Shown here: one piece after another, positions 26,597 to 36,376 of the stretch
Layout of the letters: every line of letters begins with the position of its first letter
Numbering within the stretch: position 1 is the first letter of the stretch
DNA from: an uncultured Fretibacterium sp.
GTDB taxonomy: Bacteria; Synergistota; Synergistia; Synergistales; Aminobacteriaceae
DNA length: 64,000 nt
NCBI GenBank assembly: GCA_946183145.1
Contig: CAMGZM010000002.1
Location: 124,001 to 188,000, forward strand
Reading direction: 5' to 3'
Notes under the pieces: model-generated
What the model was told of the DNA's origin: nothing
The model's input: the letters and a program-made list of their open reading frames with translations, nothing else
Databases searched by the model: none
Translations under genes and position numbers: made by a program

Positions 26597-28732
26597 TTAA
26601 AATAATTTATCGCTCCGATTTATTCCGGGCGTTTGTATTCTTACTTCCGTTACCGCTGTATTTCCCCTCTCATCACTCGCGCTTACTGTGTGTTCTCCGT
26701 CAGATATATTACTGTACATTATCCGCCCGGCTTCCGTTGTTCCTGTATATTTCCCGTCTATATACCATGAAATAATCCCTTTTGCGCCTTCTGCCTTTAA
26801 CGGGATTTTTCGCTCAGTGTCATACGGCGTTGCTATGTATGATGCTCCGGGGATCGGTGAGACTATATTCAGGCGGGATTTCGCGCTTCCTTCATGCGTC
26901 AAGGCTGAGGGAAGATTTACAGCCCCTTTCACCGTATGAATATTACACGGCGTTGTTTGCGTTATATCACTTACCGCGTAATCATTCCTCGTTACGGGAC
27001 ATAAGGCCGTCGGAGGCTTCCCAGATAATGCACATACCTTGCGTACTGTTACGCTTGATGGCTGTGTGTACCATGATGATTTTACCGTTACAGCCCGCAA
27101 TATCTTCAACGCTACGGGAGATGATACCTGCGCTCCGATTAACCCCGGCCATGATGAGCCGTCTGGATTTCCGCACCATACGCACACCGTGTATTCCGGC
27201 GTATATGCACATGCCCACGCATCTCGCAACCCGTATGATGTTCCCGTCTTCACAGCATAATTCTTGCGCCCGTCATGTCTCAATATCTCGCTGATTATCC
27301 ATGTTCCCCCCTCCGTCGCTTTTCGTGAGGGAATTGATACATCTTCCGTCAGCAGTCTCAACTTTCGGTGTATGCCTCCTGACGCAAGGCATGTATACGC
27401 TTCTAGCTCCTCTAGTAATGTTACGTCGCATCCTCCCAAGATTAACGCATCTCCGTAATATTCGGCACTGTTCACCAAATGACTATAGCCCATCGCACGA
27501 AGATACGTCAGCACATGGCCTTTCCCCGTCATTCGCATAACCCTCACCGCAGGCGCATTCAAACTCTCGTGAAGGGCTGTTCTCGCTGTTACCGCTCCCC
27601 TGTATGTCAGGTCAAAATTCCGCGGCGCACGTCCCAAAAATTCATACGGCGTATCATACAGCATTGTTGACGGCGTTAATATCCCTGTCTCAACCGCACA
27701 TAAATACGCAAACGGCTTTAACGTTGAACCAGGCGAGCGCAGAGATCTTCCGCAGTCTACCCAATCACCAGCATACGAAAACCGCGCATTACCTACCCAT
27801 GACACTATATCACCCGTATCATTCTCCACTATTCCGGCTGAATACGTTATACCATCAGGCAGTTCCTCAAGCCCACTGCGTAATATCCCCTCCAGCTTCG
27901 TCTGAAGCTCAATGTTCAGGCACGTATTGTACTTTCGTGTGTGATTGGGATGTGAGGACTGTATCAGCTCCGTATAGTGATATGCTCTTGACGGTAAACT
28001 GTATTTCTTCTGGGGAAGTTCCTCAAGCCGGGCGCGTAAGGCTGTATCATGCGTAAATACTTTCTTGCGTTCCATCAGCGATATGATTTCGTTGCGGCGT
28101 TTAAGCGCGTTACGGGGGTATTTGTCTGGGCGGTATAATGTCGGGCCTTTAAGCATTCCGATTAGCATACACGCTTCACCGGGGGAAATCTGAGACGCGT
28201 TTTTGCCGAAATATATCAATGATGCCGCCTGTACTCCCCTGATATTCCCTCCGAACGGCGCTAGGTTCAAATATGCCTCTAGTATTTCGTCCTTCGTCAG
28301 ATATTGTTCGAGCTTCACCGCCATCATAAACTCTCGCAGTTTTGTTGACAGCGTTCGCTTTCTGCCTTCACGTTCTGATACGGCCATGCGGATTACCTGC
28401 GATGTTATTGTTGATGCCCCTGATACCGTGTCAAATCTCGTTATGTCCTGAAATACCGCCCTCATCAATGATAGTACGTCCACTCCTATATGACCGTAAA
28501 ACCGGCCGTCCTCCGCATTCACCGCTACTACTGGAAGCCATTTACCCATCTCGCTTAATGCTATAGGTATCTGCCACTCTGATGACGGGGATAATCTCAC
28601 GTGAAACAATCTGCCGTCTACATCATAGAATGACGCTGAGCCGTTTATTGTCGTTATGCGCTGGGGGCTTATGTCGACAGAATGCCATATCACCAGAAAT
28701 ATTATCACCGTGAGGGCTGTAATTTTCTTCAT
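26597..28732 (-). CDS. pbpC: Penicillin-binding protein 1C
   Basis: 711 residues. N-terminal membrane anchor (5-18); GT51 domain with Glu74 in NAEDGRFYGHIGVD and GASTITSQVIRM; transpeptidase domain with Ser336 in STLK, the SLN motif and KTGTSYGLRDAW (about 495). It also has the C-terminal BiPBP_C-type domain (GASYIATPYDTERKIPLKAE...WYIDGKYTG) that marks PbpC. It is a periplasmic peptidoglycan synthase. Its first 4 nt overlap the end of the Na/Pi cotransporter gene upstream. Confidence 0.95.
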   Translation of the reverse strand: MKKITALTVIIFLVIWHSVDISPQRITTINGSASFYDVDGRLFHVRLSPSSEWQIPIALSEMGKWLPVVAVNAEDGRFYGHIGVDVLSLMRAVFQDITRFDTVSGASTITSQVIRMAVSEREGRKRTLSTKLREFMMAVKLEQYLTKDEILEAYLNLAPFGGNIRGVQAASLIYFGKNASQISPGEACMLIGMLKGPTLYRPDKYPRNALKRRNEIISLMERKKVFTHDTALRARLEELPQKKYSLPSRAYHYTELIQSSHPNHTRKYNTCLNIELQTKLEGILRSGLEELPDGITYSAGIVENDTGDIVSWVGNARFSYAGDWVDCGRSLRSPGSTLKPFAYLCAVETGILTPSTMLYDTPYEFLGRAPRNFDLTYRGAVTARTALHESLNAPAVRVMRMTGKGHVLTYLRAMGYSHLVNSAEYYGDALILGGCDVTLLEELEAYTCLASGGIHRKLRLLTEDVSIPSRKATEGGTWIISEILRHDGRKNYAVKTGTSYGLRDAWACAYTPEYTVCVWCGNPDGSSWPGLIGAQVSSPVALKILRAVTVKSSWYTQPSSVTVRKVCALSGKPPTALCPVTRNDYAVSDITQTTPCNIHTVKGAVNLPSALTHEGSAKSRLNIVSPIPGASYIATPYDTERKIPLKAEGAKGIISWYIDGKYTGTTEAGRIMYSNISDGEHTVSASDERGNTAVTEVRIQTPGINRSDKLF

Positions 28733-30351
28733 GACTTCTTGTCCATCGCTAATATATCGAGCGTATACCCGGCTATATTGTTTGAATGGTCGCCAATCCT
28801 CTCAAGGTTCGACAGCAAGGTGATGAAGTTCACGCCCTTTTCTGGGTCGCATTCTCCTCTGTTAAGGCGGTCAATATGGCGTTTACGGTAAGTGCGTTCC
28901 TGACCGTCAATTTTCTTCTCTATATCACGGATTACTTCCCATGCTTGCGCGCTGTCTTCATGCTCAATTGATGACAGGGATAAATCTATTGCCCTTGATG
29001 TAGTGTCGTACATGTCCCTGAACTCGCCTATAGCCTCGTCGCTCAAATAGTGGTTCATAACGTCAGAGCGTTCTATGAGGTTCTCTGCACGGTCGCCAAT
29101 TCTCTCAAGGTCTAATGACGCGTTCACGTAACAGCCTAATACGGTAGATACGTCATCACTTACGCCCCTTTGCCAGATTTCGGACGCATATTCTGAGATT
29201 GCACGGGTGATTTTGTTTACGGCATCTTCCAGGCTGTCGAATTTCTTGCGACGTTCCTCCATTTTGCCCTCGTCAAAGCTGAAGAATGTCTCTCGTATCA
29301 GCGTAAACATTTTCTGCACTATATTTCCCATGTGCAACAATTCATCTTTCACAGCTTCTACTGCGCTTGCTGAGGATACGTTGATTAAATTCGGGTCAAG
29401 ATACATTACATCTTCGGGCTTGTCTTCCTGCCTTATTGGGATAATGGTTGAAATAAGTTTTGCAAGAAGTGAGACGAACGGGAAGAACAGTATCGTATTA
29501 AGCACGTTGAATATAGTATGAGCATTAGCGATTTGACGGCCAATATCTGGAGAAGTAGAGATAACAATTTCGCGGTAAAACGGAAGTATAGCGAGGAATA
29601 TCAATGTTCCTATGAGGTTGAAGAGTACATGACCCATAGCGGCCTGCTTGGCGGGTCTTGAGGCATTGAGAGATACGACTATTGCGGTTAATGTTGTGCC
29701 TATATTGTCGCCTAATATTATCGGTAATGCCGCGTCGATTGTGATTAGACCCTGCGAGGCTATTGCTATCGTCAACCCTATTGTCGCCGCTGATGACTGT
29801 ATTAACGCTGTGAGGACTATACCCGCGATAACGCCTGTGATTGGGTTTGAGCTTAACACTAGGAGCAAATCATGATACTGTGAGATTACGTGCGAGGCTG
29901 ACTTCATGGTCTGCATTCCCAGAAACACGAGGCCTAATCCTATGAGACCGCTAGCCAGATAAGCGAGCTGTTTTCGGCTGAAAATCATAGACGAGAAAAC
30001 GCCGATGACGAGGAGCGGCAATGCTAACGTATCAATGTTGAACGCGATTAACTGAGCTGTTACTGTAGTGCCTATATTCGCGCCCATGATAAGCCCTAAC
30101 GCCTGTTTGAGCGACAATAACCCGGTATTCACGAATGATACTGTCATTACGGTAGTGCCTGCTGACGATTGTATGAGCACCGTTACGAGAATGCCGACTA
30201 AAATCCCGCGCAAGGGTGTTTTCGTCAATGTCCCAAGAAGCTGGCGTAATTTATCCCCGGCCATATTCTGCAATGACGACGACAATAATTTTATGCCGTA
30301 AAGGAACAGCGCTACCCCTCCGGCTATTGTGAAGAATATTTTTGCGTTCAC
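28729..30351 (-). CDS. Na+/phosphate cotransporter family protein with PhoU domain
   Basis: 540 residues. Two inverted Na_Pi_cotrans repeats carry QSSA motifs (VTVLIQSSAGTTVMTVSF and TALIQSSAATIGLTIAIA) within about nine membrane segments (residues 5-310). The C-terminal ~200 residues form a PhoU-like helical domain (LERIGDRAENLIERS; NLERIGDHSNNIAGY). The protein probably imports phosphate with Na+ or acts in phosphate-related regulation. It starts with GTG, with GGAGG upstream. Confidence 0.92.
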   Translation of the reverse strand: MNAKIFFTIAGGVALFLYGIKLLSSSLQNMAGDKLRQLLGTLTKTPLRGILVGILVTVLIQSSAGTTVMTVSFVNTGLLSLKQALGLIMGANIGTTVTAQLIAFNIDTLALPLLVIGVFSSMIFSRKQLAYLASGLIGLGLVFLGMQTMKSASHVISQYHDLLLVLSSNPITGVIAGIVLTALIQSSAATIGLTIAIASQGLITIDAALPIILGDNIGTTLTAIVVSLNASRPAKQAAMGHVLFNLIGTLIFLAILPFYREIVISTSPDIGRQIANAHTIFNVLNTILFFPFVSLLAKLISTIIPIRQEDKPEDVMYLDPNLINVSSASAVEAVKDELLHMGNIVQKMFTLIRETFFSFDEGKMEERRKKFDSLEDAVNKITRAISEYASEIWQRGVSDDVSTVLGCYVNASLDLERIGDRAENLIERSDVMNHYLSDEAIGEFRDMYDTTSRAIDLSLSSIEHEDSAQAWEVIRDIEKKIDGQERTYRKRHIDRLNRGECDPEKGVNFITLLSNLERIGDHSNNIAGYTLDILAMDKKS

Positions 30352-30452
30352 TTGTATGAAGCCTCCTTACTATAAGCTGATTTCAGAGTATATCATCTTT
30401 ACGTGTGTTATCATTATGAGCAAACAAAAATTTCACGGAGATAATTAATCAT

Positions 30453-31554
30453 ATGGATAATAATTTTCATTCAGAATTGGAGCTACTGCGTAACAAGGTA
30501 ATTGTTTTGCGGGAAAGTCTTTGACATCCCATCGCTTGAGAAAAAATCACAAGACTTGCTGAAGGCAACATCATCTGCTGAATTTTGGGATAATCCCTCG
30601 CGTGAAGGAACGTTAAAACTTTTGTCGGACGTACGTGCGAAGATTGATACATATCGTGCTGTAGAGAGTACGTTTGATGAATTGAGTGTTATGGTTGAGC
30701 TTCTTGATGAGGGATATGATGCGGAGATAGCCTCAGAGTTTGAGCGGTTGTCATCGGAGCTTTCATCACGTCTTGAGCGGGAGAATTTTTCCTTGCTGAT
30801 GAGCGGTGAATATGACGGCTCGAATGCTATTCTCACGTTGCATTCTGGGACTGGGGGTCTTGATGCTCAGGATTGGGGCGGAATGTTGATGCGGATGTAT
30901 ATGCGGTTTGCTGAGAGGATGAAATTTGCGGTTAAGGTGCTTGATGTAGCGCGTGATTTTGAGCAGGGGATAAAGAGTGCTGTGCTTTTGGTTGAAGGCT
31001 CATATTCATACGGCTGGTTGAGATCTGAGGGGGGAATACACCGTCTTGTGAGAATATCTCCGTTTGACAGTGCGCACAGGAGGCATACGAGTTTTGCGAG
31101 CGTGCTGGTTACGCCTGAAATTACTGATGATGTTGACATAAATATACGCCCGGAGGATCTGAAAATAGATACATTCCGGGCATCAGGTGCGGGCGGTCAG
31201 TACGTGAACAGGACAGACAGCGCGGTGAGGATTACGCATATTCCTACGGGGATTGTAGTAACGTGCCAGAATGAGAGAAGCCAGCACATGAACAGGCAGA
31301 CAGCAATGCACGTGTTAAGGAGCCGGCTTTACGACATGGCCGTTCAGGAACGCGAGCAGGAATTATCGTCAGTAGTAGGCGAGAAGAAAGAGTCGACATG
31401 GGGCAGCCAAATCCGCAGTTATGTACTACACCCCTACAATCTCGTTAAAGATCACCGCTCTAATTTCTCCTCTTCTGATGTTCAGTCTGTTCTTGATGGC
31501 GATATTGAGCCGTTCATCAGGGCTTTTCTCCTCTTCTCCTCTCGTCATGCTTAG
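30453..31554 (+). CDS. prfB: Peptide chain release factor 2, programmed +1 frameshift
   Basis: Translation starts at ATG 30453 and runs 23 codons to CTT TGA C (30519-30525). There the ribosome must skip one base and continue in the +1 frame (GAC ATC CCA...) to the stop at 31554, giving ~366 residues, the normal RF2 length. SPF (about 202-204) recognises UGA/UAA codons and GGQ (about 247-249) catalyses peptide release. The in-frame TGA makes synthesis depend on RF2 level, the well-known prfB autoregulation. A GGGAAAG tract lies just upstream of the slip site as a weak Shine-Dalgarno-like stimulator. The gene overlaps the next by 8 nt. Confidence 0.95.
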
Positions 31555-33256
31555 GCGTTTCCTCGCTTTTTTCGCTTCTGTTTCCTTCATGTTTCTTGCG
31601 GCTTTTGTTTCTCCGTCATTTTCATCTGTCTTTGTTCCTGATTGCCCTGTCGCTGATTATTCCGATATTCTTCATCACAAAGATGCTTATATGCTTACTG
31701 TTCTTCACGGCTATGATATTTCGCGTATACCTGTCAAAATTCTCAGTGTCATTCCTCAGACACCTTCAGCAAATTTCCGTGATTTGATACTCATACAGCT
31801 GATTGGTGCGAAACTCGCGCAAGGTATGAGCGGTTCGCCAGTATATGTAGATGGTAAATTGCTCGGAGCGGTGCGAAGCGGCTGGACGCATACGGATCAT
31901 ACACTGGCGTTAGTAATGCCGATAACAGCGATGAGCCGTCTTAGTGAATATGATGCTCATGGCCTGAGAATGTCAGATGTATTTTTGACAGGGCTGACGA
32001 ATACGAGCAAAGCAATAGATGAGTTATCGCGCAAACTTGGAGTAAGAATTATGCCGGGAATATCAGTAATGAGGAACTCCGAAGTAACGTCCCAAAGGCT
32101 GAGGCCGGGTTCGTCAATATCAGTGCTTTTAGTGTGGGGAGATGCCCAGTTAAGTGCGTCAGGGACAGTAACGGCGGTAGACAGGCACGGCAGATTTCTG
32201 GCATTCGGCCATGAATTTCTCAAGCGTGGAACGGTGCAATACCCATCAGCAAGCGCATATGTGCATAAGATAATAGACAGCGCGGAATTTCCGATGAAAC
32301 TGACGAGCGCAGGAGCGGTGAACGGAACAGTAACGCAGGACAGGGAGACGGGAATAAGCGGAAAATTTGGTTATTATGGTTCATCAATAGGGTGTGAATT
32401 TGTGATGCGAGATTTAGACCTTGAGACCGAACACACGTATAAATTCCGTACGATAACAGACGAGAATTTGACGGCAGACCTGATAGAAGGAATAGTGAAG
32501 GGATTAGCTGAAGACGCATGGGGGCGAAAGGGGCAGGGAACGATGAGCATAAAATTACGTATAGACGGTGAAAAAGTGCCGCAAGGCTGGACGCGCAAGG
32601 ATATATTTTACTCTGACACTAACATAACGGACGAGGCATTCAAGCAGACCAAGCAAATACTGAGCGCATATTTATCCCAGCCATTCAGTGAGATAATGCC
32701 GACGGGATTTCGTATAACGGCGGAAGTAACGCAAACTCCCAAAGTATTGCTGATAGAGGACGTAGAAGCCCCCTCAGACGCAAAGCCCGGAGAAAGCCTT
32801 GACGTAACAATTAAGCTCCGAAGCTACCGTAAGAAGCCGATAACGCGGAAATTCACGCTGAGAGTTCCAGAAGATGCCAGCGGAGTAATGGAATTGATAG
32901 TACGCGGAGGAGGAACGCAGTCATTCCAGCAGGCGGGAATATCGGGGGGCTGGAAGTCAATAACGAGCTTGAAGAACATGCTGACGGAATTTCAAGCGGC
33001 TGACGGGAACAATCAGTTAATCATTGAGCTTAACGCGGACAGGAGCGGGGAACTAATCAAGCGTATAACGCAATCGCGCAAGAAGGGAGCGAAACCGCCC
33101 AAGTCAAAACGTGAGCCTGATTTACTGCCCGAGGAAGAAGAATATCTCAGTGAGACGAAAGCGCGCCGGATACGGGAAGGAACGCTGAAGATCCTGACGA
33201 GCGAATACTACATAGACGGCCTTATGAGGCGAGTAATCCATACGGAGCGGGAATAA
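31547..33256 (+). CDS. SpoIVB-type S55 peptidase domain protein
   Basis: 569 residues from ATG 31547, which overlaps the end of prfB; a longer frame from 31421 lies wholly inside prfB and is unlikely to be used. The signal peptide or anchor is MLRRFLAFFASVSFMFLAAF. GAKLAQGMSGSPVYVDGKLL contains the GMSGSPV serine-nucleophile motif of the S55 family. The ~300-residue C-terminal part has no recognised domain and ends in a charged tail. SpoIVB cleaves a sporulation regulator complex in Bacillus; here, with no sporulation genes visible, the substrate is unknown. The next gene (tmk) overlaps its stop by 1 nt. Confidence 0.8.
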   Translation: MLRRFLAFFASVSFMFLAAFVSPSFSSVFVPDCPVADYSDILHHKDAYMLTVLHGYDISRIPVKILSVIPQTPSANFRDLILIQLIGAKLAQGMSGSPVYVDGKLLGAVRSGWTHTDHTLALVMPITAMSRLSEYDAHGLRMSDVFLTGLTNTSKAIDELSRKLGVRIMPGISVMRNSEVTSQRLRPGSSISVLLVWGDAQLSASGTVTAVDRHGRFLAFGHEFLKRGTVQYPSASAYVHKIIDSAEFPMKLTSAGAVNGTVTQDRETGISGKFGYYGSSIGCEFVMRDLDLETEHTYKFRTITDENLTADLIEGIVKGLAEDAWGRKGQGTMSIKLRIDGEKVPQGWTRKDIFYSDTNITDEAFKQTKQILSAYLSQPFSEIMPTGFRITAEVTQTPKVLLIEDVEAPSDAKPGESLDVTIKLRSYRKKPITRKFTLRVPEDASGVMELIVRGGGTQSFQQAGISGGWKSITSLKNMLTEFQAADGNNQLIIELNADRSGELIKRITQSRKKGAKPPKSKREPDLLPEEEEYLSETKARRIREGTLKILTSEYYIDGLMRRVIHTERE

Positions 33257-33840
33257 TGCGCGGAAAGTTTATAGTGCTGGAAGGAATAGACGGAAGCGGT
33301 AAATCAACGCAGGCCAAAAAGTTATCATCATGGCTTGAAGCCTTTACGCAAACGCCGACGATATGCACGTATGAGCCTAATATATTCCGTGAAATTCTGT
33401 TAAATCACACGCTGAATAAATTTACGGAGCTGTTGATATTTTTGGCAGACAGGAACGAACACGCAAGCCGGATAATATTGCCCTCGCTGGAAGCCGGATA
33501 TAATGTAATCTGTGAACGCTGGAACGCCTCAACATTAGCGTACCAGAACACGCCGACAGCCCAAAGCCTTATAGAGTTATGCAACTTCCCGAAGCCTGAC
33601 GCGGAAATATATCTTGACATCTCGCCTGAAGAAGCGGTGAAGCGAATACGGAAGCGTGGAAAAATGGCCGACAAATTCGAGGTGCAAGGACTGCCATATC
33701 TCACGGAAGTATTAAGCCGATACCGTGAAATCTCGCAGGAACGCAAAATGATACGGGTAAAGTGTGAAGGGTTGACGGAGGACGAAACATTTACGGAGAT
33801 AGCGCAAAAATTGGGAGAGAAGCTATGTCAATCCAGATAA
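33256..33840 (+). CDS. tmk: Thymidylate kinase
   Basis: 194 residues. P-loop LEGIDGSGKSTQAKK, the DRNEHA segment for DR(Y/H) and the lid-region RKRGKMADKFE. It phosphorylates dTMP to dTDP in the cytoplasm. It overlaps the genes on both sides, and lies in the order tmk-yaaR-holB-ricT also seen in Bacillus. The C-terminal 16 bases are shared with the start of the YaaR gene. Confidence 0.95.
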   Translation: MRGKFIVLEGIDGSGKSTQAKKLSSWLEAFTQTPTICTYEPNIFREILLNHTLNKFTELLIFLADRNEHASRIILPSLEAGYNVICERWNASTLAYQNTPTAQSLIELCNFPKPDAEIYLDISPEEAVKRIRKRGKMADKFEVQGLPYLTEVLSRYREISQERKMIRVKCEGLTEDETFTEIAQKLGEKLCQSR

Positions 33841-34271
33841 AGCGTGGAACGAATGAAGGCTCAAGCACAGCCCCTCGGATAGAATACGGAGCGCATAATC
33901 CCGGGAGTTCAGCGGGAGCGGTAAATAGTTTCTCATTAAGTTTTGACAGCGCGATGATTTCTGCGGAACTTGAAGAGCTTTTAGACCGTCTCTATGAGTT
34001 GTCAGACAAGCTCACAGTATACCCCGGCGGAAAATTAATCACTGAATACCGCAGTGTATTGCACGAACTGTTGAAGCGTGCCTCTCAAGGTTTCCGAATA
34101 AAGCGCGATATGCGATGGCGTAAGACGGACCGCAAAATGTACATCACAATAGAACGTGCGAATAAAGCGATGGACGAATTAGAAGAAGCATTCATGTACG
34201 AGGGCGACAAGACGAAAGCATTATCATTAATGGAGGAAATCAAAGGATGCCTGATTTCGCTTCTAATGTAG
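33825..34271 (+). CDS. yaaR: YaaR family protein (DUF327)
   Basis: 148 residues. After a Ser/Gly/Asn-rich start, the SAELEELLDRLYELSDKLTV, YRSVLHELLKRASQGFRIKR and DRKMYITIERANKAMDELEE segments match DUF327 (YaaR of Bacillus), a helical protein of unknown role. The conserved neighbourhood tmk-yaaR-holB-ricT supports the call. It overlaps both neighbours. Confidence 0.85.
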   Translation: MSIQIKRGTNEGSSTAPRIEYGAHNPGSSAGAVNSFSLSFDSAMISAELEELLDRLYELSDKLTVYPGGKLITEYRSVLHELLKRASQGFRIKRDMRWRKTDRKMYITIERANKAMDELEEAFMYEGDKTKALSLMEEIKGCLISLLM

Positions 34272-34978
34272 AGTATCAAGAATTGTTGCGTCAGACAAAA
34301 GCCGGAAAGCTCACACAGTCTCAGGCGATAACAGCCCCGTTAAAATATCATGCCGAAATCATAGAGGGAATAGCGAGCGTGATACTTGAGAATTACCGCC
34401 CTTCACACCCTGATATGCTGATAATCGGAACGAGTGAGAAGCCTCCGACGATAGAGAATTGCCGGTGGTTAATCGACAGCATAGCGATGAAGCCATTGGA
34501 GGGTAAGAAGCGTATAGCAGTAATAATGAATGCGGACAAGCTGAACAAGAGCGCGGGAAATTCGTTGCTGAAACTGACGGAAGAGCCGCCGTCCCACGCA
34601 TATATACTCTTCCTGATGGAGGACGAGAGATTATTTCTTCCGACGTTGCGTAGCCGAGTACAGTTGACCACAATAACGTCTGACGAGGAAATCCGGCCTG
34701 CAATAATGCCGCAAGACCCGCAGGAGTGGGTAGACTGGCTTACGGAAGCGCGTAAAAGCACTCTTGATGACGAAAAGATATTGAGCGACATAACGTCATG
34801 GGAGGAATACGAGCAAAAGCGCGGAAATCTTGAAGCGGCAGAGATATTAGAGAAGCTGAGACAGATAGCCCAGCGCAAGAATATATCAATCCCAATGTTA
34901 AGCGACCTAATAATGTTAATGTTAATGGATGGAGGGAATGAGAATGAAGACATACTTAACAATATTCGGAAAGCCTAG
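34247..34978 (+). CDS. holB: DNA polymerase III delta' subunit (HolB-like)
   Basis: 243 residues. KRIAVIMNADKLNKSAGNSL, LLKLTEEPPSHAYILFLM and LPTLRSRVQ are the delta'/DnaX-like sequence with the TEEPP motif and the arginine of the clamp loader. No Walker A motif is present, in line with delta' being non-catalytic. Shorter than typical HolB (about 330). It sits in the clamp-loader order tmk-yaaR-holB-ricT and overlaps both neighbours. Confidence 0.85.
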   Translation: MPDFASNVEYQELLRQTKAGKLTQSQAITAPLKYHAEIIEGIASVILENYRPSHPDMLIIGTSEKPPTIENCRWLIDSIAMKPLEGKKRIAVIMNADKLNKSAGNSLLKLTEEPPSHAYILFLMEDERLFLPTLRSRVQLTTITSDEEIRPAIMPQDPQEWVDWLTEARKSTLDDEKILSDITSWEEYEQKRGNLEAAEILEKLRQIAQRKNISIPMLSDLIMLMLMDGGNENEDILNNIRKA

Positions 34979-36059
34979 GTATTTAGGATTTACGGAGATA
35001 AGCGACGAGAATAATTTTGACACATGTCGTCCGAAATGGGCAGTGATACGGACATTGCGGGGCTATGAGATGGGATTACCCGGGGGAATAATAACGCCTG
35101 AGCAGTGTGAAAAGTACCGTACAACGATGTCTCGAATGGAAGATGCTTCCGAAGCGATGATACAGGAAGTGGAATACGTGCGCGAGGCCGATGCGGAAGA
35201 CATAGAGAACTATTACACGTGCCGGCAGGAGGAAGAAGACGCGCTTTTAGTCGGGCGTGATATATTATCAGAATACGGTCTTGACTTGAAGCTGGTTGAC
35301 GCAGAATATATGTTAGACCGACGGCGTTTATACTTTTACTTTACGGCGTTACAGCGAGTAGATTTCCGAGAATTTGTGCGTGAACTTGCGTATGAGTTCC
35401 GAACGCGAATAGAGATGCGGCAGATAGGAATACGGGACGAAGCGCGAATAGTGCAGGGAATATCGTCATGCGGGCGGCAATGCTGTTGTTCATACTGGTT
35501 ACGAGGATTTTCGCCGATAAGTATCCGAATAGTGAAGGAGCAAAGAAGCGCGTTGAACCCGATGAAGATCTCCGGTCTTTGCGGCAGGTTAATGTGCTGT
35601 ATGTCGTACGAGAAGGAATTATACTCTGAATTGTGGTCAACATTACCCGGACCTGGAGCGAAGATCCGAACGGAGCAGGGAATATACACGCTTGAAAGTT
35701 TAGACGTGGGAAATGAGCAAGTGAATATACGATTTCCGGGCGGGCGTTTAATTCCCGTTGCGATAAAAGAGTTTGAGACGTTCAAAGAGACGGTGTTAAA
35801 GGGGGAAGAATGGGGCGAGGATAAAGAGTTAGCGGAGAAGAAGCGCAAATCAGCGGAACGAATAGCGGCGATAAAAGCACGAGCTGAACGCCTGAAGACG
35901 CTCCGGACGTTAAAGCCAAAAGCCTCAATGCCGCCCAAGAAGCCGGAAGCCCGCGCTAATACTCCCAAGCCGAAGCCGAAATCCCCCGCATCAAACGCGG
36001 TGCAATCTCCCCAGCCGAAACGCCGCAAGCCCAAGAAGCCCCGCAACAACGCAGAATAG
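34944..36059 (+). CDS. ricT: RicT/YaaT-like PSP1 domain protein
   Basis: About 371 residues from ATG 34944, chosen because GGAGGG ends 7 nt before it. PSP1 domain: SSCGRQCCCSYWLRGFSPIS, RIVKEQRSALNPMKISGLCG and RLMCCMSYEKELY, with the Cys cluster (about 175-230) that carries Fe-S clusters in RicT complexes. RicT partners RicA and RicF to tune RNase Y processing in Bacillus; here that is inference. The last ~70 residues are a basic Lys/Pro/Ala/Arg tail. Confidence 0.9.
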   Translation: MKTYLTIFGKPRYLGFTEISDENNFDTCRPKWAVIRTLRGYEMGLPGGIITPEQCEKYRTTMSRMEDASEAMIQEVEYVREADAEDIENYYTCRQEEEDALLVGRDILSEYGLDLKLVDAEYMLDRRRLYFYFTALQRVDFREFVRELAYEFRTRIEMRQIGIRDEARIVQGISSCGRQCCCSYWLRGFSPISIRIVKEQRSALNPMKISGLCGRLMCCMSYEKELYSELWSTLPGPGAKIRTEQGIYTLESLDVGNEQVNIRFPGGRLIPVAIKEFETFKETVLKGEEWGEDKELAEKKRKSAERIAAIKARAERLKTLRTLKPKASMPPKKPEARANTPKPKPKSPASNAVQSPQPKRRKPKKPRNNAE

Positions 36060-36069
36060 CGCAACAAAT

Positions 36070-36098
36070 CCCCCCTGCAAAATTCAGACTGAGGGGGG
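36070..36098. terminator. Hairpin between ricT and the YoeB gene
   Basis: CCCCCCT pairs with AGGGGGG across a 15-nt loop, in the gap between two converging genes. The T-runs are poor on both sides, so function as a terminator is likely but weakly supported. Confidence 0.5.
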
Positions 36099-36106
36099 AA
36101 ATTCTG

Positions 36107-36373
36107 TTAATGATCACCGTAATGACTACCGCATTCGACAATACTGACCTGCAAATCATCAACGCAAAAAACGAGCCTGTTCTTTTTGTCAATTCTGACG
36201 CTTGCATAACCTTGCAGATGACCTTTAAGCATTTCTGGTTTGCCGTAGGAACATTTGAACCCGTTGCGCTGAATATCTTTGATGAGGGCATTAACTTTCT
36301 TGAGGAATGACTTTTGGGGCTGATTGTCCACATAGTTATCCCAAGCATCTGGATGCCAGTAGATACCCCGCAT
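36107..36373 (-). CDS. yoeB: YoeB/Txe-type mRNA interferase toxin
   Basis: 88 residues. The IYWHPDAWDNYVDNQPQKSF start, LIKDIQRNGFKCSYGKPEML, then LKGHLQGYASVRIDKKNRLV and the final ECGSHYGDH match the RelE/YoeB fold, with a C-terminal His-Tyr of the catalytic site. Such toxins cut mRNA at the ribosome when free of antitoxin. It begins 3 bp after the antitoxin stop codon on the same strand. Confidence 0.9.
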   Translation of the reverse strand: MRGIYWHPDAWDNYVDNQPQKSFLKKVNALIKDIQRNGFKCSYGKPEMLKGHLQGYASVRIDKKNRLVFCVDDLQVSIVECGSHYGDH

Positions 36374-36376
36374 ATA

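Noticed and set aside
35336-36067. Long open frame opposite ricT (243 codons, minus strand)
   Set aside because: ricT is a clear conserved gene on the other strand; the antisense frame is Arg/Ser/Pro-rich, with no ribosome binding site, a shadow of its codon bias.
36061-36350. Plus-strand frame opposite yoeB
   Set aside because: Antisense to a clearly recognised toxin gene.
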